Below are positions 27,014-39,697 of a DNA stretch of 64,000 nt, piece by piece (positions within the stretch are counted from its first letter, which is position 1; every line of letters begins with the position of its first letter). Below the pieces are notes generated by a model. It was not told the origin of the DNA, did not search any database, and saw nothing but the letters and a program-made list of their open reading frames with translations. The DNA is from Actinomycetes bacterium (GTDB taxonomy: Bacteria > Actinomycetota > Acidimicrobiia > Acidimicrobiales > Acidimicrobiaceae), in contig JAKAQL010000006.1 in assembly GCA_021822605.1 (NCBI GenBank), forward strand, positions 1-64,000, written 5' to 3'. A program made the translations under genes and the position numbers.

Positions 27014-28716
27014 CGGCCCCGCTGCTGGTGTGGGGGCAACACAATATCGTCGTTTGCAGCGCCAGCGGGCACCATCGGAAAGACTTTTTCGAAGGTGTCG
27101 ACGCGGAAGTCGATTACCACCGGTCGGTCATTGATCTGGTTCGCCTTCTCGATGACCGGGTCAACGTCACTCACCTGATCAACCCGAAACCCTACCGCAC
27201 CCATCGCCTCAGCCCATTTGACATAGTCGGGCAGATCCGGCGAGAGGAACACCTCCGAGTAGCGCTCCTCGTAGAACATCTCCTGCCACTGGCGCACCAT
27301 GCCGAGATAGCCGTTGTTCAAGATAGCAATCTTGATCGGAATGCGTTCGGCTGTCGCCGTCACCAGCTCCTGTGCAGTCATCTGAAAACATCCATCTCCG
27401 TCAATAGCCCAGACCGTGCTCTGGGGACGGCCAGCCTTCGCACCGATAGCGGCTGGCACCGCAAAACCCATCGTCCCAAGCCCCCCAGAGTTGATCCAGG
27501 AGTTCGGCAACTCGAATTGGAAATACTGCGATGCCCACATCTGATGTTGGCCGACGCCTGAGGCTACCACGGTATCGGCTGGAGCCAGTGCCGAGATCCG
27601 CTCAACGACGTACTGAGGCTTGATGGCGGCACCGGGTAGCGAAGGTTCATACGCGTAGGGATACTGCTGCTGCCAGGCCTGCAGCTGGGCGATCCAAGCC
27701 GACAGATCAGCTCCTTTGGCGGGTAGATGTCGGGTAATCTCTGGAATCACCCACTTCACATCGCCGACGATTGGAACATCGGGGCGGCGCACCTTACCCA
27801 GCTCGGCCGGATCGATATCGACATGGATGATCCGAGCCTTGGCCGCAAAGGCATCAACCTTGCCGGTCACACGATCATCAAAACGAGCACCAAGCGCAAT
27901 CACTAAATCGGCCTGCTGCAGCGCCGTCACCGCGGTGAAGTTACCGTGCATGCCAGGCATCCCAAGACAGAGTGGGTCCGAATCGGGGAACACTCCTCTG
28001 GCCATCAACGTGGTGACGACAGGGATGCCAGATCGAGCCACCAGCGCCCGCAACTCTTCCGAAGCTTGACCGCGAATCAACCCACCTCCCGCATAGATCA
28101 CGGGCCTAGCCGCTCCTGCAATCATCGCAGCGGCCTGCTCGATCATCTTGGCGTGTCCCTTGACCGTGGGCTGGTAGCCGGGTAGATCAAGTCGGCGTGG
28201 CCAATACCACTCCATCGTGTCGTTCGCAACGTCTTTGGGAAGATCAACCACCACCGGGCCCGGTCGACCAGTGGTCGCAACATGGAAGGCCTCAGCGATC
28301 ACCCGCGGGATATCGCTCGCTTTTGTCACCAACCAGTTGTGCTTGGTGACCGACATGGTGATCCCTGTCGTATCGGTCTCCTGAAAGGCATCGGTTCCGA
28401 TGGAGGTCGTCGCCACTTGGCCGGTAATCACCACGATCGGTATCGAGTCAACGTAAGCGTCTGCCACTGCAGTCACGATATTGGTAGCGGCAGGACCACT
28501 TGTCACGATAGCAACTCCTGGACGCCCGGTCGCCTGTGCAAACCCTTCCGCAGCGTGACCGGCCCCCTGTTCATGACGAACCAGAATATGGCGGATCGGC
28601 GACTCCAAAAGGGGGTCATAGACGGGAAGAATCGCTCCTCCGGGAAGGCCAAACACGGTCTCTACTCCCTCCATCTCGAGAGATTTGATCAACGCCTGTG
28701 CTCCGGTTATCTTCAT
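27010..28716 (-). CDS. ilvB: Acetolactate synthase large catalytic subunit
   Basis: ThDP- and FAD-dependent enzyme of about 568 residues that makes acetolactate and acetohydroxybutyrate. Visible are FGLPGGAILPVYD, the catalytic Glu segment RHEQGAGHAAEGFAQ, and the ThDP-binding GDGCFQMTAQELVTA followed by ILNNGYLGMVRQWQ. ATG 28716 is chosen because AAGGAG lies upstream; an earlier in-frame ATG at 28731 is possible. First gene of ilvBNC, preceded by a leader peptide with Val-Val-Leu-Leu-Leu and a terminator, so likely controlled by attenuation. Confidence 0.95.
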   Translation of the reverse strand: MKITGAQALIKSLEMEGVETVFGLPGGAILPVYDPLLESPIRHILVRHEQGAGHAAEGFAQATGRPGVAIVTSGPAATNIVTAVADAYVDSIPIVVITGQVATTSIGTDAFQETDTTGITMSVTKHNWLVTKASDIPRVIAEAFHVATTGRPGPVVVDLPKDVANDTMEWYWPRRLDLPGYQPTVKGHAKMIEQAAAMIAGAARPVIYAGGGLIRGQASEELRALVARSGIPVVTTLMARGVFPDSDPLCLGMPGMHGNFTAVTALQQADLVIALGARFDDRVTGKVDAFAAKARIIHVDIDPAELGKVRRPDVPIVGDVKWVIPEITRHLPAKGADLSAWIAQLQAWQQQYPYAYEPSLPGAAIKPQYVVERISALAPADTVVASGVGQHQMWASQYFQFELPNSWINSGGLGTMGFAVPAAIGAKAGRPQSTVWAIDGDGCFQMTAQELVTATAERIPIKIAILNNGYLGMVRQWQEMFYEERYSEVFLSPDLPDYVKWAEAMGAVGFRVDQVSDVDPVIEKANQINDRPVVIDFRVDTFEKVFPMVPAGAANDDIVLPPHQQRGR

Positions 28717-28797
28717 GACCGTCTCCTTCATGCATTCCTCACAAGCAACGCATCGCTAGTACTCTCCTCAGCCGATACCCCCACGAGCGTAGATACG

Positions 28798-28823
28798 AAA
28801 AGACCTCCCGAGAAGGGAGGTCT
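28798..28823 (-). terminator. Intrinsic terminator of the ilvBNC attenuator
   Basis: On the minus strand AGACCTCCC (28823-28815) pairs perfectly with GGGAGGTCT (28809-28801) around TTCTC, followed by TTT. It lies between the ilv leader peptide and ilvB, 82 bases before the ilvB start. Confidence 0.88.
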
Positions 28824-28851
28824 GGGCACGACGCAGTGAGGGGTCGTGCCC
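28824..28851 (-). promoter_or_regulatory. Pause/anti-antiterminator stem of the ilvBNC attenuator
   Basis: GGGCACGAC (28851-28843) pairs perfectly with GTCGTGCCC (28832-28824) around a 10-base loop. The stem starts on the last base of the leader stop codon and ends directly before the terminator, the same architecture as in front of leuA. A ribosome stalled on the Val/Leu codons would cover its 5' arm. I do not see an obvious antiterminator partner upstream as in leuA. Confidence 0.7.
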
Positions 28852-28901
28852 TAAAGAAGGAGTACTACCAGCGCGCGTCGAATAGTCATAGTAGGCAGCA
28901 T
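28851..28901 (-). CDS. ilvBNC leader peptide (attenuation)
   Basis: A 16-residue peptide, MLPTMTIRRALVVLLL, from ATG 28901 to TAG at 28851. It ends in two Val codons (GTA GTA) and three Leu codons (CTC CTT CTT) directly before the stop, with a further Leu and an Ile earlier. GGAG lies 5 bases before the ATG. It begins 16 bases after the ilvD stop and is followed at once by two perfect stem-loops, the second an intrinsic terminator. This is the expected form of a multivalent branched-chain attenuator. Confidence 0.87.
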   Translation of the reverse strand: MLPTMTIRRALVVLLL

Positions 28902-28916
28902 ACCCACTCCGGACAA

Positions 28917-30602
28917 CTATCCGCCAGTTACGGCCCCAATATCTGCCCCCTTGACCAAAAGAGCGTATTTTCCAAGCGCCCCTTCGGTATAGCGTGCGGG
29001 CGCTGGAACAAAAGACTGGCGCCTTCGCTCAAGTTCGGCCTCATCCACCAGCAGTTCGATTGAGTGGGACGGGACGTCGATGACAATCCTATCCCCGTCA
29101 CGGATGAGACCGATCGGTCCACCATCGGTGGCCTCCGGCGCCACATGGCCGATGCAAAACCCGTGTGTCCCACCAGAGAAGCGTCCATCGGTGATCAGGG
29201 CAGCATCGTGACCACGCCCCGCACCCTTCATTGCACCTGTCACCGCCAACATCTCACGCATCCCGGGGCCTCCCTTTGGTCCCTCATATCGGATGACCAC
29301 AACATCCCCTGACCGAATTTGACCAGCAAGGATAGCATCAAGGGCAGCCTCTTCACGATCAAAAACCCGGGCACTGCCATCAAAATGCTCCTGATCGAGA
29401 CCGGCTACCTTTACGACCGATCCAGCCGGTGCAAGCGACCCACGCAACACGGCAATACCCCCGACCTTGTGGATCGGCATATCGTACCGGTGGACGACGT
29501 CACCATCGGGGCGCGGCGGGTCATAGGCACGCAACTCCTCAGCCAAAGTCCGTCCCGTCACTGTAAGGCAATCACCATTCAAGAGACCAGCCTCCAACAG
29601 TTCGCCAAGAACCACGGGAACGCCACCAATGCGGTCAAGATCAGTCATGTGATACTTACCGTGGGGCTTGGTGTCGGCAAGATGAGGGACTCTAGCAGCG
29701 ACTCGATTGAAGTCATCAAGGGCAAGCTCCACCTTGGCTTCATGCGCGATAGCCAAGAGGTGGAGGACGGCATTGGTCGATCCGCCAAGCGCCATGACGA
29801 CAGCAATCGCATTCTCAAAAGCCGCCTTGGTCATGATCGTTCGAGGGGTGATCCCCAACTCCAGCAGATTCATCACCGCCCGACCAGCCTCGAAGGCGAT
29901 GTCCTCTCGACGACGGTCAACCGCCGGTGCCGAGGCAGAACCAATCTGAGCCATCCCAAGTGCCTCAGCCACTGAAGCCATCGTGTTGGCGGTGTACATC
30001 CCTGCGCACGACCCCTTCGTAGGACACGCGTTGCGCTCGACCTCAAGCAGTCGTTGATCATCGATGCTGCCAGCCGCATGGGCACCGACCGCTTCGAAGA
30101 CGCTCACGAGATCGAGCGTCTCACCGCGCAGGCGACCAGGAAGAATGCTGCCTCCATAGACAAAGACCGATGGAAGATCGAGGCGCGCCGCTGCCATCAT
30201 CATCCCTGGGAGCGACTTGTCGCAACCCGCCAGGGTTACCATTGCGTCAAAGCGTTCAGCGTGCATCATCAACTCGACCGAATCGGCTATCACCTCGCGA
30301 GAGACCAGAGAGGAGTGCATCCCCTCGTGACCCATCGAGATCCCATCCGAGACCGCTATGGTACCAAACTCTAACGGCACGCCGCCAGCGGATCGGACCC
30401 CAGCCTTGGCGCGTTGGGCAAGATCAGAGAGCACCAGATTGCAGGGAGTCACTTCGTTCCACGAGGACGCAATCCCAATCTGAGGCTTTGAGAAGTCCTC
30501 GTCGTTCAGACCAACCGCCCTCAACATTGCCCGTGCTGGAGCCCTCCTCGGACCCTCCGTCACCTCTTGGCTACGAATTCGGATTGATTTTGTATCGCTC
30601 AT
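28917..30602 (-). CDS. ilvD: Dihydroxyacid dehydratase
   Basis: Iron-sulphur dehydratase of 561 residues, third step of valine and isoleucine synthesis. Cluster cysteines appear in [14 protein letters not shown] and [42 protein letters not shown] and [17 protein letters not shown] are also diagnostic. The ATG at 30602 ([12 protein letters not shown]) has GAGAGGAT upstream and is preferred over an in-frame start at 30698, which adds 32 low-complexity residues. It ends 16 bases before the ilv leader peptide. Confidence 0.95.
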   Translation of the reverse strand: MSDTKSIRIRSQEVTEGPRRAPARAMLRAVGLNDEDFSKPQIGIASSWNEVTPCNLVLSDLAQRAKAGVRSAGGVPLEFGTIAVSDGISMGHEGMHSSLVSREVIADSVELMMHAERFDAMVTLAGCDKSLPGMMMAAARLDLPSVFVYGGSILPGRLRGETLDLVSVFEAVGAHAAGSIDDQRLLEVERNACPTKGSCAGMYTANTMASVAEALGMAQIGSASAPAVDRRREDIAFEAGRAVMNLLELGITPRTIMTKAAFENAIAVVMALGGSTNAVLHLLAIAHEAKVELALDDFNRVAARVPHLADTKPHGKYHMTDLDRIGGVPVVLGELLEAGLLNGDCLTVTGRTLAEELRAYDPPRPDGDVVHRYDMPIHKVGGIAVLRGSLAPAGSVVKVAGLDQEHFDGSARVFDREEAALDAILAGQIRSGDVVVIRYEGPKGGPGMREMLAVTGAMKGAGRGHDAALITDGRFSGGTHGFCIGHVAPEATDGGPIGLIRDGDRIVIDVPSHSIELLVDEAELERRRQSFVPAPARYTEGALGKYALLVKGADIGAVTGG

Positions 30603-30721
30603 CTTGGGTATCCTCTCCGCTCGTCGTTCAGCTGTTAAGCCACTGTAGCCTTGATCGGCCCCGGACGACGCCCCTTGGTCAGAGTCGCCGTTACCCACAA
30701 GCGAAGAAGGTGATTATCGGG

Positions 30722-32185
30722 TCACTCCGCGCCGCTGCGAGCCTCGTCTGCCAAGGCGAGTAGGGCCTGTCGCGCCCCAGCACCTGAGATCTGGCGTCCG
30801 TGTTGGCGCATCACCTGCCCAAGCAAGAACCCAGCGACCTTCTCATCACCGCCGAGATAGCGGCCCCACTCGTCAGGAAAACGAATAACGACCTCCTCCA
30901 CCATCGCCTTCATCGCGTCCTCGTCACGAGCGGTGAAACCGAGTTTGGTAACCAACTCCTTGACCGGGGTGGGATCAGAAGCGGCCTCGCGCAGGAGGAT
31001 TTTCACCTGTGAGGCACCAAGGTCCCCTCGATCCTCGATGGCGAGCACCTCAACAAAGCGTTCCGGGGCTAGGACACCGATATCGGGAAGAAGAGCGGTC
31101 AACTCATTCGCGCAGCGCGCAGCCGCACGCGCTGGCGTGATACCAGCATCGACGGCACTCCGGAAGTAGGGCCAACAAGCATCGGCAATAATCGTCTCGC
31201 GAAGATCAGCGCTTAACTCTGGCAGAATCATCGCGATGGAGCCGCGCCGCGCGCTCGGGAGCTCTGGGAGCTCTGTTCGCCGTTCCTCGATCAGTTCGAC
31301 ATCGGGGGCCACTGGGGGCAGGTCGGGCTCTGGGAAGTAGCGATAGTCGTTCGCCTCCTCCTTCAGGCGCAGTGCGCCCGTCAACGAGCGCTCCTCATCC
31401 CAAAAGCGTGTCTGCTGGATCATCGCCTCCCCATTCTCGTAGAGTTGCACCTGTCGATGACCCTCAAAGGTGAGCGCGCGAACGAGGGAGCGAAGGGAGT
31501 TCAAGTTCTTGATCTCAACCCTGGTTCGAAAGGTAGCCTCACCGATCGGCCGGACCGAAACGTTTGCGTCGACCCGAAGCGACCCCTCCTCCATGCGACC
31601 ATCGCTCGCACCAACCGCGACAAGAATGGCACGCAGTTCGGTCACGTACTCTTTGGCCTCCTCGGGGTCGCGAATATCTGGGGCCGAGACGATCTCTAGC
31701 AGTGGAACTCCCGAACGGTTATAGTCGATGAGGGAGTAAGCAGCGGACTCAATGCGTCCATGGCCTCCTCGGTGGACCAACTTGCCGGTATCCTCCTCTA
31801 GATGCGCGCGTTCGATACCAATAACGCGGCCTGAGGGAAGTTCGAGGTAGCCATTCGCGTTGATCGGCACATCGTACTGGGAGATCTGGTAATCCTTGGG
31901 CATATCAGGGTAGAAATAATTCTTGCGATGGAACTGACTACGCTGGACTGTAGCGTTCAGTGCCAAGCCCACTCGGATGGCGAAGTCAACCGCCTGCGCG
32001 TTCATAACCGGAAGACTTCCAGGTAATCCCAGGCAGACGGGGCAGATCGATGTGTTGGGTTCCTCACCAAAAGCGTTCGGGCACCCACAAAAGAGCTTGC
32101 TCCTGGTCTTGAGCTCGGTATGGACCTCAAGGCCGATCACATACTCCCAGCCTTTCGCCGGTCCGGCTGTCGCTCGTTGGGTCAA
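30722..32185 (-). CDS. gatB: Aspartyl/glutamyl-tRNA amidotransferase subunit B
   Basis: Kinase and tRNA-binding subunit (487 residues) of GatCAB, which converts Glu-tRNA-Gln (and Asp-tRNA-Asn) to the amide form. Diagnostic parts are VIGLEVHTELKTRSKLFCGC, the zinc-site segment SICPVCLGLPGSLPVMN, YFYPDMPKDYQISQYD and DYNRSGVPLLEIVS. The C-terminal YqeY-like domain closes with HGRQISGAGARQAL. It overlaps gatA by 4 bases and is last in gatCAB. Confidence 0.95.
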   Translation of the reverse strand: MTQRATAGPAKGWEYVIGLEVHTELKTRSKLFCGCPNAFGEEPNTSICPVCLGLPGSLPVMNAQAVDFAIRVGLALNATVQRSQFHRKNYFYPDMPKDYQISQYDVPINANGYLELPSGRVIGIERAHLEEDTGKLVHRGGHGRIESAAYSLIDYNRSGVPLLEIVSAPDIRDPEEAKEYVTELRAILVAVGASDGRMEEGSLRVDANVSVRPIGEATFRTRVEIKNLNSLRSLVRALTFEGHRQVQLYENGEAMIQQTRFWDEERSLTGALRLKEEANDYRYFPEPDLPPVAPDVELIEERRTELPELPSARRGSIAMILPELSADLRETIIADACWPYFRSAVDAGITPARAAARCANELTALLPDIGVLAPERFVEVLAIEDRGDLGASQVKILLREAASDPTPVKELVTKLGFTARDEDAMKAMVEEVVIRFPDEWGRYLGGDEKVAGFLLGQVMRQHGRQISGAGARQALLALADEARSGAE

Positions 32186-33618
32186 CGTAATCCCTCCTCA
32201 ACTGCGTAAGCTCCACGAAACAGCAGCTGCTCGGAACGCGGTGGTCCAAGCAGTTGCACTCCGATCGGCAGGCCATCCGGATCGGCCCCTGCGGGGACGG
32301 AGAGCGCCGGATCGCCCGAAAGATTCGACGGTATTGTACAGATGTCGGATCGGTACATCTCCACCGGATCGGCGGAACGCTCGCCAATACGAAAGGCGGT
32401 GGTCGGTGAGGTTGGAGTCAAGAGGAGATCAACGCTTTCGTAAGCGCGATCGAAAGCCGAGCGCACAAGGGAGCGCACACGCTGAGCGGTTACGTAGAAG
32501 GCATCGTAATACCCAGCCGATAACGCGTACGTTCCAAGCATGATCCTGCGCTTCACTTCAGGACCAAAACCCTTGGTTCGAGTCGCGATCATCATCTCTT
32601 CTACAGTGGCGCCCGGCTCCCGCAGACCGTAGCGGACGCCGTCGTAACGAGCCAAGTTGGACGAAGCCTCAGCAGGAGCCACCACGTAATAGGCCGCAAG
32701 TCCGAAGGCTAGTTCGTCGATGCTGATCTCGCTGATCAGGGCACCAGCCTGTGCAAGTGCATCGGCCGCACGTAGGAGTGCAGCCTGGATACTCGGACTC
32801 GCAATCTCGACGAGGTTCGTCACAATACCAACACGGATACCCCGTACACCCTCGGTCAGCGCACCAAGGAGCAGCGGCGACGCCTCTTGCAACGAGGTTG
32901 CATCCCTTGGATCATGGCCCATGATACACTCAGCAACAAGCGCGGCATCCTCGACAGACGCAGTGAGGGGTCCGATCTGATCGAGAGAAGAGGCAAAGGC
33001 CAGGAGGCCGTACCGAGAAACTCGGCCATACGTCGGCTTGAAACCGACGATACCAGTCAACGCAGCAGGTTGACGAATTGAGCCACCTGTATCTGAACCT
33101 AGTCCAACCAGCGCCATTCTGCTCGCAACGGCCGCGGCGGAGCCGCCGGACGAGCCGCCAGGTACTCGTTCAAGGTCGTAAGGGTTCTTGGTGATCTTGT
33201 AGGCAGAGTTCTCGGTCGAAGAACCCATGGCGAATTCGTCGAGATTGGTCTTCCCAAGGACGATGCCATCTTGGTCAGCGAGACGGTCAACCACCGTTGC
33301 GTTATAGGGAGGAATCCAGCCTTCAAGAATCCTTGATGCTGCGGTAGTGGGAAACGCCGTCGTGCATAGGTTATCCTTCAGCGCAACCGGTACTCCTGCC
33401 ATTCTTCCGAGCGTCTCACCCCGTGAGCGCCGAGTATCCTGTGCCGTGGCCGTACTACGCGCAGCATCGAGGTCGAGCGTTAAGAAGGCGCCGATCTCCG
33501 GCTCCTGGATCTCGATCTGCTCTTGATAGGCATCAATCACCTCGACGGTCGAGACCTCACGCGCCTCCAGTCGGCGATGGAGCTCAGCGATGCCCCAATC
33601 GAGAATCTCGTCGTTCAT
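32182..33618 (-). CDS. gatA: Aspartyl/glutamyl-tRNA amidotransferase subunit A
   Basis: Glutaminase subunit of GatCAB, 478 residues, amidase-signature family. The Ser-cisSer-Lys site is seen as Lys in VALKDNLCT, Ser in PGGSSGGSAAAVA and the nucleophile in GSDTGGSIRQPAALTG, followed by FKPTYGRVSRYGLLAFASS. The enzyme supplies ammonia from glutamine to GatB. It overlaps gatC by 4 bases and gatB by 4 bases. Confidence 0.95.
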   Translation of the reverse strand: MNDEILDWGIAELHRRLEAREVSTVEVIDAYQEQIEIQEPEIGAFLTLDLDAARSTATAQDTRRSRGETLGRMAGVPVALKDNLCTTAFPTTAASRILEGWIPPYNATVVDRLADQDGIVLGKTNLDEFAMGSSTENSAYKITKNPYDLERVPGGSSGGSAAAVASRMALVGLGSDTGGSIRQPAALTGIVGFKPTYGRVSRYGLLAFASSLDQIGPLTASVEDAALVAECIMGHDPRDATSLQEASPLLLGALTEGVRGIRVGIVTNLVEIASPSIQAALLRAADALAQAGALISEISIDELAFGLAAYYVVAPAEASSNLARYDGVRYGLREPGATVEEMMIATRTKGFGPEVKRRIMLGTYALSAGYYDAFYVTAQRVRSLVRSAFDRAYESVDLLLTPTSPTTAFRIGERSADPVEMYRSDICTIPSNLSGDPALSVPAGADPDGLPIGVQLLGPPRSEQLLFRGAYAVEEGLR

Positions 33619-33914
33619 GGTGCACCTAAAATACGAGGGACACGGAAATAATCCTCCTCAGAACTTGGCGCCATGCCAAGCACAACCTCTCGGTCGAGAC
33701 CCTGCTGGACTGCATCATCGCGAAGGAGGTTGACCGTCTCCAGAGGATGATCCATCGGAGGGTACGCGGACAAATCCCCTGAGTTCATCACCTCGATGAC
33801 CTCGAGAATCCGCGAGAGTGTGTCCTCATATTCCCGTAGTTCCTGATCACTCAGGGACAGCCGCGCCAGCTTCGCGATGTGGGCGACGTCCGCTTGATCG
33901 ATCTGTTTTGTCAT
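33615..33914 (-). CDS. gatC: Aspartyl/glutamyl-tRNA amidotransferase subunit C
   Basis: Small structural subunit (99 residues) that stabilises GatA. It begins MTKQIDQADVAHIAKLARLSL, the typical GatC start, and contains DDAVQQGLDREVVLGMAP towards the C-terminus. First gene of the operon; the next stop/start overlap is 4 bases. Length is normal. Confidence 0.93.
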   Translation of the reverse strand: MTKQIDQADVAHIAKLARLSLSDQELREYEDTLSRILEVIEVMNSGDLSAYPPMDHPLETVNLLRDDAVQQGLDREVVLGMAPSSEEDYFRVPRILGAP

Positions 33915-33980
33915 CTACCAGAGCCTAGACCTCGCCTTAGCCGAGTCAGCCTCTACTGAGGGAGCATGAAAGAAAAGCGG

Positions 33981-34424
33981 CTAACTCGTGATCGCCCTCA
34001 TCAAGGCCGACATGGGGTCATCATCTGTTCTTCCTGCAAAAACCTGAGTGAGGCCAAGGAGTTTCGTCATATCGCCCGTCACGAGGATTTTGCCAGCGAT
34101 AAATGACTCGATAGCCCGCTGGGGGTTGAACTCTACAAACAGGGCCTTTGCAGTCTCATAGTCGAGGGATACGGTGAGATCTGCGTCCTCGAGTTCCCCT
34201 AGATCAAGCGTGACCACTCCTGAAGATGTATCGAGATACGCCTTCAGGGGTTCCTCTTGGAATGGACAGCCAGAGATGATCTGGTTCATCCTGAGGGTGA
34301 CATCAACTCGCAGCGGCTCAATATTGAGTCGCTCGGTAATCCCTCGAAACTCCTCAAGCCATTGGGGGCTAAGGAACTCATACCGGCTGAGCCCTTCGAG
34401 CATCGAAACGTCGAAATCCGCCAT
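33981..34424 (-). CDS. SCP2-like (sterol carrier) domain protein
   Basis: A 147-residue soluble protein. The C-terminal half (ADLTVSLDYETAKALFVE, AIESFIAGKILVTGDMTKLLG) resembles the SCP2 lipid-binding fold, where a final segment with a GDMTKLL-type pattern is common. The N-terminal about 50 residues do not resemble anything I recognise. AAAGGTGG precedes the ATG. It stands alone between gatC and the kinase. Role unknown; lipid or acyl-CoA binding is inference from the fold. Confidence 0.65.
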   Translation of the reverse strand: MADFDVSMLEGLSRYEFLSPQWLEEFRGITERLNIEPLRVDVTLRMNQIISGCPFQEEPLKAYLDTSSGVVTLDLGELEDADLTVSLDYETAKALFVEFNPQRAIESFIAGKILVTGDMTKLLGLTQVFAGRTDDDPMSALMRAITS

Positions 34425-34502
34425 ACGTCAAACCACCTTTTCTCTTCGTATCACTCTACAAGTCCCAGATGATCACGAACATTCCGCCAGCGCTATCTGT
34501 GC

Positions 34503-36521
34503 TCACGGGATGACGAGCAGATTGACGCTCGCACCATAGAGCACCGTTTGGCCAGCTCCTGGACTCTCATACTGAACGATTGAACCGCCGAAGGGCGCAG
34601 AGACCGTGCCGATGGCAAAGCCCTGACTCTGCAACGTCGACTCGGCCGCTCCGAGAGCATCACCAACCACGTTTGGCACCTGGACATAATGCGGACCAAG
34701 CGACTCGACGATCGTCACGTTGGAACCAACTCCAAGCACTGTCCCCGCACTCACCGACTGCGAGATCACCTCCCCGTTGGCCACCGAATTCGAGTACTGC
34801 TTTTGCACACTGTAGAGAAAGCCTTGATTCGTGAGATCTCCCTCTGCTGTCGTGACCGAAGTACCAACGACATTCGGCACTGGTCGGGGCGCGGGGCCCT
34901 TCGATACCACGAATCTCACGATGGAATGATAGGGAGCACGTTCGTTGACCGGAGTCTCCCCCATGATGACTCCAGCTGGAACGTCCGGAGAATACTCGTA
35001 ACGAGGATCGACACGGAACCCTTTGGCCAGCAGCGCACGCTGTGCCACGGTGAACTGTGCCGACTGATAGGAGGCTACGTAGACCGGAGCGTGCCCCTTC
35101 GAAACAAAGAGCACGACGCTACCATCAGGATGAACGTTTGCTCCCCCTGGAGGACTTGACCCGATCACGTGCCCCGATGGCACGCTCACCGAGTAGCGGC
35201 TCGCGAGGTTGACATGGGCAATCCCCTCACCTCGAAGCCGTTGGGAGGCGATCGCAGCCGTCAGATTCGACACATTCTCAACCTTGATATCTCGGAAATG
35301 CTGGTAGAGAACCGCCACCCCAAGCGCTGCTGCAACCAGGATTGGCAACAAGAAGAACAGGAGCCACCAAGGGCGACGCCCGCCCACCTCCTCGGTCTCC
35401 GATGGGGCAGGGGTCCGACGGACTGCCTCTGGTACTCCAAGTGCCGAAGTATCGTCATCTCCCTCCACCGAATCGACGAGCACCGCAGTGGCCCCATCGC
35501 CCTGCTCTGCAGCCTCGTGCTCGGTCAGATCACCAGCCGCGGTGCCAGCATCGCCCACCCACTGCAAGCTATCGTCCATGACCGCTTCTGGGGTGACAAT
35601 TGTCGGGCCATGGCCGCCTTCGAACAACGGTTCAGGGTTCGGCAGATCTCGGGCAAACCCGTTCCAGAGTCGTTCGATCTCGGCAGCGCTGGGCCGGCGA
35701 TCCGGCTCGCGCTCCAACATCGATACGATCGATGTTGCGATGGGATCCTCTGGGTTGGGGTTGACCACTGGATCTCGAAGGCGCGCGAACGCCAACGCAA
35801 ACGGCGTGTCACCTTGAAAAGGGATAGCACCAAACAACGCCTCATACAGCACAAGACCGAGCGAATAGACGTCACTGCCAGGAACAGACCGCTTCCCTTC
35901 GACCTGCTCGGGTGCCATGTATCGAGGGGTGCCAGGGATGCCACCAGCGGTCTCTGTCGCTGAGGTCTCCGACAGAGCGCGCACGAGTCCAAAGTCTGCG
36001 ATCCTGACACGACCACCATCGTCGAAGAGCAAGTTTGCGGGTTTGATATCCCGGTGGAGAAAATTGCGGTTATGAGAATAGGCCAGCGCTGAGGCCGTCG
36101 CAGCGCCGATCTGCACCACTTGGGGGGTGGTGAGAGTAACGCCTCTCCCATACAGCTCGCGTAGCGACCCGTTGGAGAGATATTCCATGACCAGATATGG
36201 CTCGCCCTCATCAGAGCCCCAATCAAAAACTTTCATGATGTTGGGGTGGTTCAGTTGTGCGGCTGCTTGTGCCTCATCACGGAATCTTCTCAAAAAGATG
36301 AGGTCGTCGGCGAGCCCACGCTGTAATAACTTGATCGCCACGGTGCGACCGAGCCGATCATCCACCGCCCGATAGACAATACCAGCACCCCCCGAGCCTC
36401 TTCGGACCACCACCCGATACCGGTTACTCAGAACCCGGCCAATGTTCTCGTCCGTACCCGCCGCCTTCGCCAGCTCGCTACCTACCTTATGACGACCGCC
36501 CGACCTGACGGCCAGCTCCAC
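34503..36521 (-). CDS. Membrane Ser/Thr protein kinase with PASTA repeats (PknB type)
   Basis: A 672-residue kinase. The cytosolic domain covers residues about 34-290: Gly-rich loop GSGGAGIVY, Lys64 in VAIKLL, catalytic loop HRDIKPANLL (157-166), DFG at 176-178 and the APE-type segment YMAPEQVEG. A Gly/Ala/acidic linker leads to one membrane span at about 385-406 (LLFFLLPILVAAALGVAVLY). Four PASTA-like repeats of about 65 residues fill the exterior, matching the PknB/PrkC group that senses cell-wall fragments. The GTG start lacks a visible ribosome-binding site. Unlike many actinobacteria, no pbpA, rodA or FHA genes are adjacent. Confidence 0.92.
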   Translation of the reverse strand: MELAVRSGGRHKVGSELAKAAGTDENIGRVLSNRYRVVVRRGSGGAGIVYRAVDDRLGRTVAIKLLQRGLADDLIFLRRFRDEAQAAAQLNHPNIMKVFDWGSDEGEPYLVMEYLSNGSLRELYGRGVTLTTPQVVQIGAATASALAYSHNRNFLHRDIKPANLLFDDGGRVRIADFGLVRALSETSATETAGGIPGTPRYMAPEQVEGKRSVPGSDVYSLGLVLYEALFGAIPFQGDTPFALAFARLRDPVVNPNPEDPIATSIVSMLEREPDRRPSAAEIERLWNGFARDLPNPEPLFEGGHGPTIVTPEAVMDDSLQWVGDAGTAAGDLTEHEAAEQGDGATAVLVDSVEGDDDTSALGVPEAVRRTPAPSETEEVGGRRPWWLLFFLLPILVAAALGVAVLYQHFRDIKVENVSNLTAAIASQRLRGEGIAHVNLASRYSVSVPSGHVIGSSPPGGANVHPDGSVVLFVSKGHAPVYVASYQSAQFTVAQRALLAKGFRVDPRYEYSPDVPAGVIMGETPVNERAPYHSIVRFVVSKGPAPRPVPNVVGTSVTTAEGDLTNQGFLYSVQKQYSNSVANGEVISQSVSAGTVLGVGSNVTIVESLGPHYVQVPNVVGDALGAAESTLQSQGFAIGTVSAPFGGSIVQYESPGAGQTVLYGASVNLLVIP

Positions 36522-36582
36522 AAATCCAGCTATAGCCTACACTGACGCGTACTGAAGCGTTCGCACTCTCCCAGGCTGGGCT

Positions 36583-36659
36583 CGTGCCGGGTCTCAGCAA
36601 GACCGGCACGATGTTCTCGCGCGCCTCCCTGGGGTTGTGCCCGCCGCTCCGCGAGCGGC
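36583..36659. terminator. Two stem-loops downstream of ligA
   Basis: The first stem pairs CGTGCC (36583-36588) with GGCACG (36605-36610) and GGTCT (36590-36594) with AGACC (36600-36604), with one bulged G and loop CAGCA. The second is a perfect 7-bp stem, GCCGCTC with GAGCGGC (36643-36659) and loop CGC. They fill most of the space between ligA and the kinase start. No U-tract follows, so intrinsic termination is uncertain. Confidence 0.4.
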
Positions 36660-36672
36660 CATCCACTGGCGA

Positions 36673-39689
<3,017 letters not shown>

Positions 39690-39697
<8 letters not shown>

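Noticed and set aside
30603-30698. 32-residue N-terminal extension of ilvD
   Set aside because: Low-complexity sequence not expected in IlvD; ATG 30602 has a good ribosome-binding site.
30603-30721. Possible attenuator before ilvD
   Set aside because: No branched-chain codon-rich peptide and no stem with a U-tract, unlike the gaps before leuA and ilvB.
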